Shown here: positions 9,209 to 17,603 of the stretch, in pieces
How the letters are laid out: every line of letters starts with the position of its first letter
Numbering within the stretch: the stretch's first letter is position 1
NCBI RefSeq assembly: GCF_020515625.1
Contig: NZ_JAIWPJ010000006.1
Location: 62,001 to 126,000 of the forward strand
Direction of reading: 5' to 3'
Source: Natrinema amylolyticum
GTDB taxonomy: Archaea > Halobacteriota > Halobacteria > Halobacteriales > Natrialbaceae
Length of the DNA stretch: 64,000 nucleotides
The notes under the pieces: generated by a model
What the model saw: the letters and a program-made list of their open reading frames with translations, nothing else
Database searches by the model: none
Told to the model about the DNA's origin: nothing
Program-made: the position numbers and the translations under genes

Positions 9209-9586
9209 ATGGGCTACGACAATTACAGTGATGACTTTCTCTCGCGGGTCTATCACTCGCTCAGAGCACAGCGCCGTCGATACGTGATCGAGTTGGTGGC
9301 AAAGTGTAACGATGAGCTCTCGGTTCGAATTCTCGCTAAGGAAATCACTGCGCGGGAACAAGACGTTCCGGTGGATAGAGCGACTGGTGAACCCTATCGG
9401 AACGTATACAATGCACTCTCTCAGACGCATCTATCGACCCTTTCAGACGTCAATATCATCATCTATGACTCCGAGAGACAGGTTGTTGTTGCAGGATCTA
9501 ATCTCACGATCGCACTTCTCTTGAACAATCTCAACGAGATTGCGCTCCAGACGTTACAAAGTCAGGGATATACGAATAAAGATTGA
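9209..9586 (+). CDS. DUF7344-like winged-helix protein
   Basis: The 125-residue protein has the pattern of the haloarchaeal DUF7344 family: VYHSLRAQRRRYVIELV near the N-terminus (about 16-32), then LSVRILAKEI and YRNVYNALSQTHLSTLSDVNIIIYDSERQVV (in two parts about 61-91), corresponding to a winged helix-turn-helix with a beta-hairpin wing. The C-terminal LTIALLLNNLNEIAL helix probably dimerises. ATG 9209 follows a purine-rich stretch. It is divergent from the regulator at 8779-9024 across the palindromic operators. Such proteins are often viral or element-borne regulators; no specific target can be named. Confidence 0.78.
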   Translation: MGYDNYSDDFLSRVYHSLRAQRRRYVIELVAKCNDELSVRILAKEITAREQDVPVDRATGEPYRNVYNALSQTHLSTLSDVNIIIYDSERQVVVAGSNLTIALLLNNLNEIALQTLQSQGYTNKD

Positions 9587-9642
9587 TGTCATTGTCGTTG
9601 TACTTTCCTTTAGGAGTTGGTAATACGGTTTCTTAGAGCTAC

Positions 9643-9762
9643 ATGCTTGAACAAGGACCGTTGCACACAGAACCCAGTGATTTTGTCATCTACGTTCAAC
9701 GCGAAAAACCGGGTGAACCCGAGAAGGAGACGATCTTACGCTCGGCATCAACCGGTGATTGA
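9643..9762 (+). CDS. Possible 39-residue small protein in a 314-bp gap
   Basis: The gap 9587-9900 contains one short frame with ATG at 9643 encoding a charged peptide beginning MLEQGPLHTEPSDF. It is too short for a confident call and has no recognised relatives. Nothing else in the gap looks coding; an opposing 72-residue frame (9696-9914) overlaps the next gene's start and is rejected. Confidence 0.28.
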   Translation: MLEQGPLHTEPSDFVIYVQREKPGEPEKETILRSASTGD

Positions 9763-9900
9763 GTAAGTACTTGACTTTCAACGTACACAGTAACATGAGA
9801 ATCTGAAAAGATTATTCTCGGATGCGGAAGGGTACCGACGCACCACTGGTTCAATCTACGTACCAGAAATGACCAGACAATCATTCGTATACAATAACCA

Positions 9901-10551
9901 ATGTTCGTAGCCAAGAGAAATGATATTAACCATATCTACACGGGTAAAGAAATACAAACACTAATTAGTGAAAGTTATTATCCAGGTCTAGAATACAATT
10001 TCAGTTGCCCTATTTGTAATAGGGAAGTCGAATATAATGGGCTGTCAACAGATTATCTGTTCGAATTCTTCGTTCATAAAGATGGATCGCCCGACTGTTT
10101 CGCGGCCGAGTCGGTATCTGGAGGACATCAGATTGCCGTTGAAATAACTGTAAAAACCCTCCACAACCGTATCAATGAAGTCACTGGTAAACAAGTAGAG
10201 ATCAACGTCGAAAAGTGGATTGGGACTCAGCCAAACTTCGTGATCGCGGATGTAAGGATCACGAGTCCTGTACAGATTGCTGCTGAAATTTATTACAAGG
10301 CATCAAAGCTTGCTCTGTATCGCCGCCTCAGAAGAATGTTCTCTAATGGATATCGTACGTATCTGATTTTCCACACCGGCGGACGTCATGATGTCGATCG
10401 GGTGGAACAGTATGTCCAGCGGGTAGCTCCACTCAAGATTGGGCGGTTCAATCCGGCGACTCTGGAACTAACACTCGGTGAGCTATTTACTGAGGAACAA
10501 GTAAACCTCAACCAATATAACTATGATTCTCTACCGGATTACATTAAGTAA
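9901..10551 (+). CDS. CoiA-like / putative PD-(D/E)XK nuclease-fold protein
   Basis: The 216-residue protein has a Cys pair (SCPICNREV, about 34-42), an FFVHKDGSPDC stretch, then AESVSGGHQIAVEI, and later VIADVRI and AAEIYYK. The order of Cys pair, His, E-x(n)-H, D and E-x3-K resembles CoiA-like competence-associated proteins, a branch of the PD-(D/E)XK nuclease fold. The match is by pattern only and the catalytic set is unproven. It stands alone between an unassigned gap and a small orphan. If the fold is right it would process DNA within the mobile island, consistent with a nuclease-rich neighbourhood. The codon use is AT-rich. Confidence 0.5.
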   Translation: MFVAKRNDINHIYTGKEIQTLISESYYPGLEYNFSCPICNREVEYNGLSTDYLFEFFVHKDGSPDCFAAESVSGGHQIAVEITVKTLHNRINEVTGKQVEINVEKWIGTQPNFVIADVRITSPVQIAAEIYYKASKLALYRRLRRMFSNGYRTYLIFHTGGRHDVDRVEQYVQRVAPLKIGRFNPATLELTLGELFTEEQVNLNQYNYDSLPDYIK

Positions 10552-10710
10552 TAAGAACTAAATGTAAATATTCTCATTCTTAAACTCAAAACGGGTTATT
10601 TCAGTTTAGTTTTCATTAGACGTCCAATCACCGGTTGATGAAATGGCTTGCTCCCGCTAATATAGTAGTAGCGGTCAGAAAGAGACCAAATTGTGACCCC
10701 GCTCTCAAGC

Positions 10711-10929
10711 ATGAAACATAACAGCCATCACGGCCCATGTAATTGTAGTTCAGTAGACGAGATAGTAGAGAATCATCGAACAGACCTCGTCAAATTTTCA
10801 CTCCACGGAGATGAGTTTATACGTGTTCTCGCAATCGCCGCTCTTATTCAAGCAGGTGGGAGTGAGGAACTTGCTGAAGTGAAACGAGAAATCGAAATAG
10901 CAGCAGAAGTTAGCAATCAGTGGGAGTAG
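10711..10929 (+). CDS. Small conserved-looking orphan protein, His/Cys N-terminus
   Basis: From ATG 10711 the product is 72 residues (a GTG at 10693 would add six). The start MKHNSHHGPCNCSS is rich in His and Cys and could bind metal; the remainder is an amphipathic helical segment (FIRVLAIAALIQAGGSEELAEVKREI) resembling a HEAT-like helical pair. It ends nine nt before the convergent integrase gene. No function is recognised. Confidence 0.5.
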   Translation: MKHNSHHGPCNCSSVDEIVENHRTDLVKFSLHGDEFIRVLAIAALIQAGGSEELAEVKREIEIAAEVSNQWE

Positions 10930-10937
10930 TCCGCTAT

Positions 10938-12284
10938 CTATTCTTGCAGATCGAAGAGGTCTTGAAGACGTCCAATCGCTTCAGGATGGTTACGAGCCAC
11001 CTCAGCCATCATTTCTCCCTTCTTTAAATTCTCTTTGTCAATTTCCCCACTTACTACAGCTTCGACGAGGGCGTTCCAAGATTCATTAGCAGTTTCTTTC
11101 ATAGCACGTGCAGCTTCGTCTGCAGCACGTCCTTCATCGGGATCGATATCAGTACCACACCAGAGACACGGTCCTCGAAACCGGGTTGTGTATTGTGAAC
11201 AGTCAGGACACTTCACCGGAGCAATCGCCTTTGTTCGTTCATCATCTTCTATGGTTGCGCCTTCGATTTCTGCGAGATCACGCGACGCTTGCTTGCCGAA
11301 TTTTGCCACATAATATTCGGGAGTTGCCGTTCTTTGTTCCCACCCGAACGCCTGGCGCATATCATCAATACTGTACCCTTGACGAAGTGCTGCGACACTT
11401 GCCCGACTTTTTCTGAACCATTGTGGATTACACGGCTTATCGACTCCTGCCTCTTTTCCGGCAGCTTTAGTTATACTAGCCAATTGAGAATAGCTTACAC
11501 GCTGCGATTGATCGCCATTCAGTTTGACCCATACTGGTGTATCTGAATTTTCGTCCATCTCTGCAGTGGGATGCTCTTTTAACCATTCTCTGACATATGG
11601 GACTCCCGTGTAAATTTCCCTTGTTCGGTAGCCTGTTTTGGTATCTTCTGGGATCCGAAGTTCAATTCGATTCTTCCTTATTTCGAGGTTAGACATATTC
11701 AGACTGTAGATTTCACTCTGAGGCCGACCTCCAGACGCCCATAACATTGCCATCCAAGCGCTATCACGGTAATTATTCTGACGACGGTTTTCGATCATCG
11801 GAGTCACATCATCTTCATACCAGAGAATTTCATGGACATTTGGGACATTTTCCCTCGGATTGTAATGACTTGTGTTCGCATATTCGATCATGTTAGGTAT
11901 CCATTCAGTGTTTCCCAATGCATTGATGAACGTTCGAAGTTTGGTGAAGCGATCATCAATGACAGAGTCCTTGAACCCTCGATCTTTCACATGGGTATCA
12001 ATTTCCTTGATCGTTTCTTCCGCTCTACGCTCACTATCAGTTAGACCATTTTGATGCTGACATTCGCGTGGTACAATGAGCTTATGCAGGTCAAATCCGC
12101 GCTCTGCTAAGTCCAGAACGGCATAGAGATCTTTGTAGTGCCTATTCGCCTTAATCTCACTCCCTCGGCGGCGCTGTAGGATGTCGTCGTACTGAAGCAA
12201 GATATCTCGATTTGCCTCAGATATCTCCTCTGATTCCTCTACTCGATTACGCACTTCCTTTACCCTCTCTTGATCAGTTGTCAT
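10938..12284 (-). CDS. Tyrosine recombinase with C-terminal zinc ribbon
   Basis: The 448-residue protein has an N-terminal helical core-binding region and a phage-integrase-type catalytic domain: R187 in ASGGRPQSE, K216 in DTKTGYR, R291 in QWFRKSRAS, W315 in GWEQRTATPEYY and Tyr at 324/325. The box II histidine (HxxR) is replaced by Gln288, which may reduce activity. After the catalytic domain comes a zinc ribbon (C359, C362, C373, C376) and a helical tail, a layout often seen in haloarchaeal integrases. A promoter-like TATATAAA (about 12297-12304, minus strand) and a purine-rich RBS precede ATG 12284. Integration or excision of the island or of an older nested element is the likely role. Confidence 0.85.
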   Translation of the reverse strand: MTTDQERVKEVRNRVEESEEISEANRDILLQYDDILQRRRGSEIKANRHYKDLYAVLDLAERGFDLHKLIVPRECQHQNGLTDSERRAEETIKEIDTHVKDRGFKDSVIDDRFTKLRTFINALGNTEWIPNMIEYANTSHYNPRENVPNVHEILWYEDDVTPMIENRRQNNYRDSAWMAMLWASGGRPQSEIYSLNMSNLEIRKNRIELRIPEDTKTGYRTREIYTGVPYVREWLKEHPTAEMDENSDTPVWVKLNGDQSQRVSYSQLASITKAAGKEAGVDKPCNPQWFRKSRASVAALRQGYSIDDMRQAFGWEQRTATPEYYVAKFGKQASRDLAEIEGATIEDDERTKAIAPVKCPDCSQYTTRFRGPCLWCGTDIDPDEGRAADEAARAMKETANESWNALVEAVVSGEIDKENLKKGEMMAEVARNHPEAIGRLQDLFDLQE

Positions 12285-12700
12285 GGTTTCTCACCCCTTT
12301 ATATACTCCAATGTCTAATCTTTCTTTCGACCCTACGGCGGGAGGATCAAACCGAAGGTGAGACTTTTTAGTATATAAACAACGGTGCTGAACCTGTTGC
12401 TTGTATTGATGAATATTGTTAGTCCATCTTAGGATTGAGTTACGTATACCTCTGTTTTCCACCCTGCACTTAAGTGCTGCATAGACAGCAATTAGGCGAG
12501 TGCGGCTGCAATGTGGTAATTGATTTGCATCTTCGTTATGCTCTCTGGCGTGATCTGGATCGCTCCTCCAGCGACAGCGGTGGAGCGAATGCGCTTTTTC
12601 GAGTAGCGGCATGCAGGCACTGGTTGGCTGGGGGGGTGTTTAGCCAGCCCCCTCAACCCTAGGTCACAGGGGTAATTTTATTATTCCCGAGTATGCGCAG
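12285..12700. promoter_or_regulatory. Divergent promoter region with GC hairpin
   Basis: This 416-bp gap separates the integrase (minus) from the 547-residue gene (plus). Near 12297-12304 the minus strand has TATATAAA followed by GGGGTGAG, a convincing promoter and ribosome-binding site for the integrase. A second AT-rich TATA-like stretch (TATATAAA) lies around 12372-12379 on the plus strand. At about 12623-12655 a G-rich run faces a C-rich run (GGCTGG with CCAGCC, and GGTTG with CAACC), forming a hairpin before the plus-strand gene. No open frame with coding character is visible. Confidence 0.45.
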
Positions 12701-14344
12701 GTGAACGTGTGGCAAGAATATAATTTACATGGTGAATTATTCGCAAACTCACCAAAACTGGGAATCGGGCTTACCTCAACCTGGCCTGAGGCCGTCATCC
12801 AGAAACCGCTCACAGACGTTGAAAAAGACCAGAACCTCAATGCAAAATTCGCACTGGCAGGAAAACAGAGACAGCTGCTGAAAACCGGTCGTGTCAGGAA
12901 CAGGTCCAATCGAAACGAGCAAATCCTGAAGAAGCGCGACCTGCTTCCGGAACGATTCCAGCATCTCATCACAGATGTTGCACTCCTGTCACTCAAATCT
13001 TATTTTTCTGAGGAAAAGTGGGAAGACGGAATTGTTCAACGGCAAACTAACCGAAATTCAACCAAGTTGGCAGAACGGCTAGAGAAGGCAGATTCGGTTG
13101 ATGATATTCCTAATGTCGGAATCAAAGAAACCCAACGCGAGTACTACATTACACCATTCGAGTCACCCGTTGATCTCTGGGAGGAACTCCTGGACATTCC
13201 GCGAAGAACACAACACGTACGTGATGACGTATTTTTCCACGGCCACGCTGTGAACTCGAAAGAGATCCAGTTTGGCTTTGAGATCGGGAACATACTTCGT
13301 ATTCTGCGACCAGACGATTACGACCCAGCGTTCAATGATTGGGATTCGAGTGGCGAACTTATCGGAGAGGGTCTGATGTGGGGATTTCTACTGGCATTTA
13401 TCGGTCAGTCCAAATCGGACCTTGAGAAGGAACGACAGCAACTGGACGAACTGTTTGAAATGTTTCTTCACCTTCAGGATTTGAGAAAGAAGGAATCACA
13501 GAGAATGCCAACAATGAGTGAAATAAAGGATTCACAATACGACGGAGTCACCAAAGAAGCAGTCGAAGAAGCCGGGTTCACACCACATCCCATAATTCTG
13601 AGAGAAGTTGAACACCACCGCGAGAAACTGGAGCAACCGCAAAGAGTCGAAGTGATTGGTACCCTCCCAGATTCCATGCACCAGCAAGACAATCCTCAGT
13701 GGGAGAACGAAAACGATCCAGAAAACGAGATAGGGCCAGACCTTAAAAAAACAATATCAAAACGGCTTGTAAAAGAGATAGACAATTCTACACCTCTGAA
13801 AGAAGTAGATGCTCTCCGACAGGGAATCGAGCCAGATCTAGAAGCAATTCAAAATAGGAGCGTCATGGGGGTAGATTCTGCCTATCAAGTGTTGCAGGAG
13901 GTCTGGGGTCTGCAGGCCAGACATGGGCCTGAAGAGAAGTCACAGAATGGCGACAACACTGGTAATACGGATAGTGAAGAGCCGTTCAATGGGCTAATGG
14001 ACAATACATATGATAAGCAAGAAAAATCAGATATTACTTCGGAAACTATTGGACAGGGAATAGATCTAGCGCAATCCCAGGTGGCGGCGGTGCTAAATCG
14101 GGTTTCAAGTGAGGACGATTATGAACTCTGGACAAGTGCACCTCTTGCCAATAAAACCGGGAGTGGTTCACGCGGCTCAAAATGGAAACTAACACCGTAT
14201 GGATCGTTACTTTGTTACACCAGCTTTGACTGTGATGGAGACACTGAGTGGATGTATCACTGCGCTATTGGTCCAGAAGAGCTCTCTGTATACGAACGAA
14301 AACTCGTGATGAATACCATAGATGACCTAGGCCTCAGTGAATGA
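12701..14344 (+). CDS. Unrecognised 547-residue island protein
   Basis: The start is probably GTG 12701 (no better ATG nearby). The protein is soluble, charged and mostly helical, with no signal peptide or membrane segment. The first 270 residues are rich in helix-forming Leu/Glu/Lys; the middle (about 330-450) is low in complexity and rich in Asp, Glu, Asn and Gln; the C-terminal 90 residues (LAQSQVAAVLNRV, then WKLTPYGSLLCY) look like a winged helix. It does not match a family I know. It could be a replication or regulatory protein of the element, but this is only suggested by the putative C-terminal winged helix and the position between two recombinase modules. Confidence 0.6.
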   Translation: MNVWQEYNLHGELFANSPKLGIGLTSTWPEAVIQKPLTDVEKDQNLNAKFALAGKQRQLLKTGRVRNRSNRNEQILKKRDLLPERFQHLITDVALLSLKSYFSEEKWEDGIVQRQTNRNSTKLAERLEKADSVDDIPNVGIKETQREYYITPFESPVDLWEELLDIPRRTQHVRDDVFFHGHAVNSKEIQFGFEIGNILRILRPDDYDPAFNDWDSSGELIGEGLMWGFLLAFIGQSKSDLEKERQQLDELFEMFLHLQDLRKKESQRMPTMSEIKDSQYDGVTKEAVEEAGFTPHPIILREVEHHREKLEQPQRVEVIGTLPDSMHQQDNPQWENENDPENEIGPDLKKTISKRLVKEIDNSTPLKEVDALRQGIEPDLEAIQNRSVMGVDSAYQVLQEVWGLQARHGPEEKSQNGDNTGNTDSEEPFNGLMDNTYDKQEKSDITSETIGQGIDLAQSQVAAVLNRVSSEDDYELWTSAPLANKTGSGSRGSKWKLTPYGSLLCYTSFDCDGDTEWMYHCAIGPEELSVYERKLVMNTIDDLGLSE

Positions 14345-14471
14345 GTGAGCGTAGTCATAGAATCTCTGGAAGCCGGATTCTCATAAAGTCAGAGCCTCAG
14401 CAGTGGATACCCTGACACAGCAGAATCAAGCGTCGGCAATGTTTATCTGCGCTATCCCCAACGGGAGAAGT

Positions 14472-14900
14472 ATGAATAATATCGAAGGCCAAGTCATCAC
14501 CACTGTACGTCATTTGGCCAGCAATACCCCTGACGAGTTGACGTGGGAAGTCACCATTTCTGGGACATCAATCGCACTTGAACTCGGTGACGGTTCGCTG
14601 CTTATTCCGGTTAGTGACGCCGAAGGAAATGGGCCAGGTGTATTCCGCGGGAAAAATATCGATGACTGGGAAACCCTTACTGGATCCCGCATAACGGATA
14701 TAACTCCAATGTCACGGGCGGCAATGGAATATCGGGGCTGGGAAGATGTCTCCGGGTACCGGCCACCCATACTCACGCTGGATACTGGGGAACAGCTCTA
14801 TCCAGTGGCCGATTCGGAAGGTAATCAACGCGGGGTACTGTTTCGAGTGCAAGACGAGAAGACGTTTATCATTGATTTTGATCCGGTGGACACCGAGTAG
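14472..14900 (+). CDS. Haloarchaeal hypothetical protein with internal repeat
   Basis: ATG 14472 with an upstream GGGAG gives a 142-residue protein; an upstream in-frame start at 14403 lacks support. Two halves repeat a beta-rich motif: LELGDGSLLIPVSDAEGNG (about 42-60) and LTLDTGEQLYPVADSEGNQ (about 103-121), each followed by a G-V/A-x-F element. Proteins of this pattern are frequent in haloarchaea and their plasmids, but their role is unknown. It lies between the 547-residue orphan and the integration module. Confidence 0.68.
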   Translation: MNNIEGQVITTVRHLASNTPDELTWEVTISGTSIALELGDGSLLIPVSDAEGNGPGVFRGKNIDDWETLTGSRITDITPMSRAAMEYRGWEDVSGYRPPILTLDTGEQLYPVADSEGNQRGVLFRVQDEKTFIIDFDPVDTE

Positions 14901-15038
14901 GAGCGACTCGAACTTTAACACAACCGCTTTCTGTGAAAAGCTCTGAAGAGCGAGAGTCGAGCAAATTCGACCATAATAAACGCTGTGGTTAGACCAAGGT
15001 GGTCAGATATCAGTCAGAACCCCTGTGCGCGAACTCCT

Positions 15039-15320
15039 ATGCGGATAATGCGCCCACAGGAAGATTTCACTGACACGAACCCCTCTAACGGAACCGACTC
15101 AGAAATTTCTCAACATCTCCACGAGGCCAGATCAGCCACCAAATCGAACCCTCGAATAGCATCACTCTCAAAATTTCACGATCAGCCGCTCGGTGTTTGC
15201 GTAGTCCTGACAGCCGCCGATTTGACTGCCTTAGGCATCAACCCGTCCGGTGTTACCACAGTCCTGTACTGGATCGATCCAGATGAGCAGCAACTCTGCC
15301 TCAGCGGACAAGACCAGTAA
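15039..15320 (+). CDS. Small haloarchaeal hypothetical protein
   Basis: ATG 15039 (or 15048) gives about 93 residues; the frame is open further upstream without a good start. The N-terminal half is polar and probably disordered, while the C-terminal half (LGVCVVLTAADLTALGINPSG and VLYWIDPDEQQLCL) looks like a compact beta-alpha-beta unit of a kind common in haloarchaeal elements. It directly precedes the ribbon-helix-helix/integrase module on the same strand and may belong to it. No function is recognised. Confidence 0.55.
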   Translation: MRIMRPQEDFTDTNPSNGTDSEISQHLHEARSATKSNPRIASLSKFHDQPLGVCVVLTAADLTALGINPSGVTTVLYWIDPDEQQLCLSGQDQ

Positions 15321-15388
15321 AATGACGAGGAGCAGCTGTTCGCCTCAATCGCCGATTGTCTATCACATTCCAGCGACTGGTGAGTACA

Positions 15389-15880
15389 ATGCCTGACATC
15401 GCATCCGACAAAGCTACCGCGGTCACGTACCCTCCTCAGCCGCTCTACGATAAGTGGTGTCAACAGGCAGATTCCCTCAACATGAGTATCAGCCAGTTCC
15501 TCATTCGGATGGTCGAGGTAGGTCGAAAGCAAGTCGATCTCGAAGATATCGCAGAAGAATCGCTCCGCGATCTCCATAACCAGGTCACTGATCTGCAGCG
15601 AGAACTCAACCAACAACGCACGCGGAATCAAAAACTTGAACGGCAACTTCACCGGACCGTTCACGGCGAGATCCTCGACTACGTCGAAGATAATCCCGGC
15701 GTAACCACACCGGAAATTATGCAATACGTAGCTGATACCGTTCCGAGTCGCGTTGCGAGTTACCTTGACCTGCTCGAAGGAGACGAACTCGAACTTCGAG
15801 ACGGAGAGTACTACCTCCAAGAGACTGACTCAGGCCATCACTTGGCCTCAACAGACGGAACACAATCAACCGACGAATGA
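15389..15880 (+). CDS. Ribbon-helix-helix/coiled-coil protein of the integration module
   Basis: The 163-residue product (ATG 15389, MPDIASDKATAV) has a ribbon-helix-helix-like N-terminus (VTYPPQPLYDKWCQQADSLNM then SISQFLIRMVEVG), a heptad-patterned coiled coil (about 55-95, RDLHNQVTDLQRELNQQ) and a C-terminal winged helix (HGEILDYVEDNPGVTTPEIM). It overlaps the next gene by an ATGA. Small DNA-binding partners encoded beside an integrase are known to assist recombination in SNJ2-type haloarchaeal integrase modules; this protein fits that role, but the link is by arrangement and not by demonstrated homology. Confidence 0.7.
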   Translation: MPDIASDKATAVTYPPQPLYDKWCQQADSLNMSISQFLIRMVEVGRKQVDLEDIAEESLRDLHNQVTDLQRELNQQRTRNQKLERQLHRTVHGEILDYVEDNPGVTTPEIMQYVADTVPSRVASYLDLLEGDELELRDGEYYLQETDSGHHLASTDGTQSTDE

Positions 15881-16380
15881 CGCACAACCGACTAGCAACG
15901 CCCAAACAGTACGCTGGAGCGATCCAGTATTACGACACAATCCCGAAACGGTATCGACTAAAAACGTACGCTGGTCGGTACCGTAATAAGGACACATGGG
16001 ACCGCTATATGGAAGAGGTGTTACTAAAGCAGTATGACTCTGACCGAATGCGACAGGCGGCCCGCCTCGCGGGCACGTCGTGGAAAGACCATATGGAAGA
16101 CCGTGGCCGCCACCACGCACTCGCCTCACCGCGTGACGTCGAGGCGTGGTGCGACACTCTCCTCGAAGATAAGGTTCCAAAGACGTGTTACGAATACTAC
16201 TTTCTCCGCATCTACGACTTCTATGACTACCTCAAAACTGATTTCCAGCACCCCCACCTCTATAATCCAGTCCTGCTAGCGGCAATCAATCATAGTGCTG
16301 CACGGACGATTTGGATGGTACGGGTCAAACGACGGCGCGAAAAAGCTGCGAAACGCCAAACGGAGGAACGTGATGAGTGA
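15877..16380 (+). CDS. Lone integrase core-binding (SAM-like) domain protein
   Basis: The 167-residue protein contains the four-helix arrangement of an integrase core-binding domain (YEYYFLRIYDFYDYLKTDFQ; HPHLYNPVLLAAINHSAAR) without any catalytic domain. It ends in a strongly basic tail (VKRRREKAAKRQ). It overlaps both neighbours: its ATGA start with the upstream coiled-coil gene and its last eight bases with the integrase start, so the three are translated as a unit. A plausible role is binding the arms of the attachment site or forming mixed complexes with the integrase. Confidence 0.75.
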   Translation: MTHNRLATPKQYAGAIQYYDTIPKRYRLKTYAGRYRNKDTWDRYMEEVLLKQYDSDRMRQAARLAGTSWKDHMEDRGRHHALASPRDVEAWCDTLLEDKVPKTCYEYYFLRIYDFYDYLKTDFQHPHLYNPVLLAAINHSAARTIWMVRVKRRREKAAKRQTEERDE

Positions 16381-17536
16381 TGATGACATACACGTAGGTG
16401 AAGCACTGGAGAAATCTCCAGAGCAGATCCGCGAAGAATATGCTGAGGCATTTGACCAGCCAACAGATCCGCTCGCTCAGTATAACAATGTGTTTACTGG
16501 TCTCCCCGATCCGTTCGACTACTTTATCTACATGGTCGTTACGAATCGAGACAGAATCGATAAGCCCGACACAATTGAGGAGTACCGCCGAACGTTTCGG
16601 CAATGGCGGGAGTTCATGGCCACAACAGACCGACATCCTGCTTGTCCCACGAAGCAGCAGATCAAGTCGTTCATTACATGGAGGCGGGACGTCCACAATA
16701 ATGCGCCGTCAACCATCAAGTTGAAACTCTCGCGTCTGAACCAAGCCTACGAATACTGGCAAGACGAGTCAGTCTTCCCACATCCAATTGAATACAATCC
16801 AATCCAGATCGCGCGGAAAGAGGTCGCGTTCGGTGAAAACAAGGAGAAACCATTCCCAAACCTCTCACTCCAATCACTTCGTGACATATTCAGCCAGATT
16901 GCCAATATCCGGTCACGAACACTCATCGGATCGCAGTTGAAACTAGGGATCCGCGCCGGGGAACTTCGGAACTGGATGATCAGGGATATACATATTAGCC
17001 ATGCTGGCGTGCAGAAATGCTATCCCAATCTTGGGACACACCCCGCGCTTGAAGATTACACGGATGTAGTAGTTATTCCCCCAGATCGGGATGGTAACAA
17101 ATCGAGTGTTCCCCGGCTACTACCGATCGACGAAGAACTCCGTTGGCTACTCATTCGGCATCTCATGACTCGCCCACAAGTAGACGAACCCTGGGTCTTC
17201 TTGTCGACACAGTCGTTCACTCAGTTGAGCACCACTCGGCCAGTCAACCGACCATGGAAAGAGGCTTTCCATCCGGAATATGCTGAAACGGATGACAACC
17301 GTGCGGTGACGAGTCATTTCGGTCGGCATTGGTTCAGTTCTTATACGCGACTTGAGATGGGTCTCAATCGGGAACTGGTCCAGTATATGCGCGGTGACTT
17401 GATCGAACCAGAAGGTGAAAATGAGTGGGAAGATGCTATTGATGATTACCTGCACCCGAATTATGAACACATCAATGACGACTACCGAAATGAAATCTTC
17501 AAGCTTAATATTCCGATGAAACACTACGCTCTATAA
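16373..17536 (+). CDS. Tyrosine integrase (SNJ2-like module)
   Basis: ATG 16373 gives 387 residues; an upstream extension overlaps the previous gene fully and is unlikely. The core-binding domain covers about 45-145. The catalytic domain shows R194 (LGIRAGELRN), K243 (GNKSSVPR), H315-x-x-R318 (SHFGRHWF) and a C-terminal tyrosine, probably Y359 in DDYLHPNYEHI. All catalytic positions appear intact, unlike the recombinase at 10938-12284, so this is the best candidate for the enzyme that moves the island. The operon-like triplet with two small DNA-binding proteins resembles the arrangement described for the pleolipovirus SNJ2 integrase family. The attachment site is not identified in this window. 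Confidence 0.88.
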   Translation: MSDDDIHVGEALEKSPEQIREEYAEAFDQPTDPLAQYNNVFTGLPDPFDYFIYMVVTNRDRIDKPDTIEEYRRTFRQWREFMATTDRHPACPTKQQIKSFITWRRDVHNNAPSTIKLKLSRLNQAYEYWQDESVFPHPIEYNPIQIARKEVAFGENKEKPFPNLSLQSLRDIFSQIANIRSRTLIGSQLKLGIRAGELRNWMIRDIHISHAGVQKCYPNLGTHPALEDYTDVVVIPPDRDGNKSSVPRLLPIDEELRWLLIRHLMTRPQVDEPWVFLSTQSFTQLSTTRPVNRPWKEAFHPEYAETDDNRAVTSHFGRHWFSSYTRLEMGLNRELVQYMRGDLIEPEGENEWEDAIDDYLHPNYEHINDDYRNEIFKLNIPMKHYAL

Positions 17537-17603
17537 TTCCATGTGAAACAAGGACAAACCTCTCAAAGAAATATTTTATTCAATTATAGATATTGTCTCT
17601 GCC

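Noticed and set aside
9696-9914. 72-codon minus frame before the CoiA-like gene
   Set aside because: It overlaps the start of a better supported gene and has no coding features.
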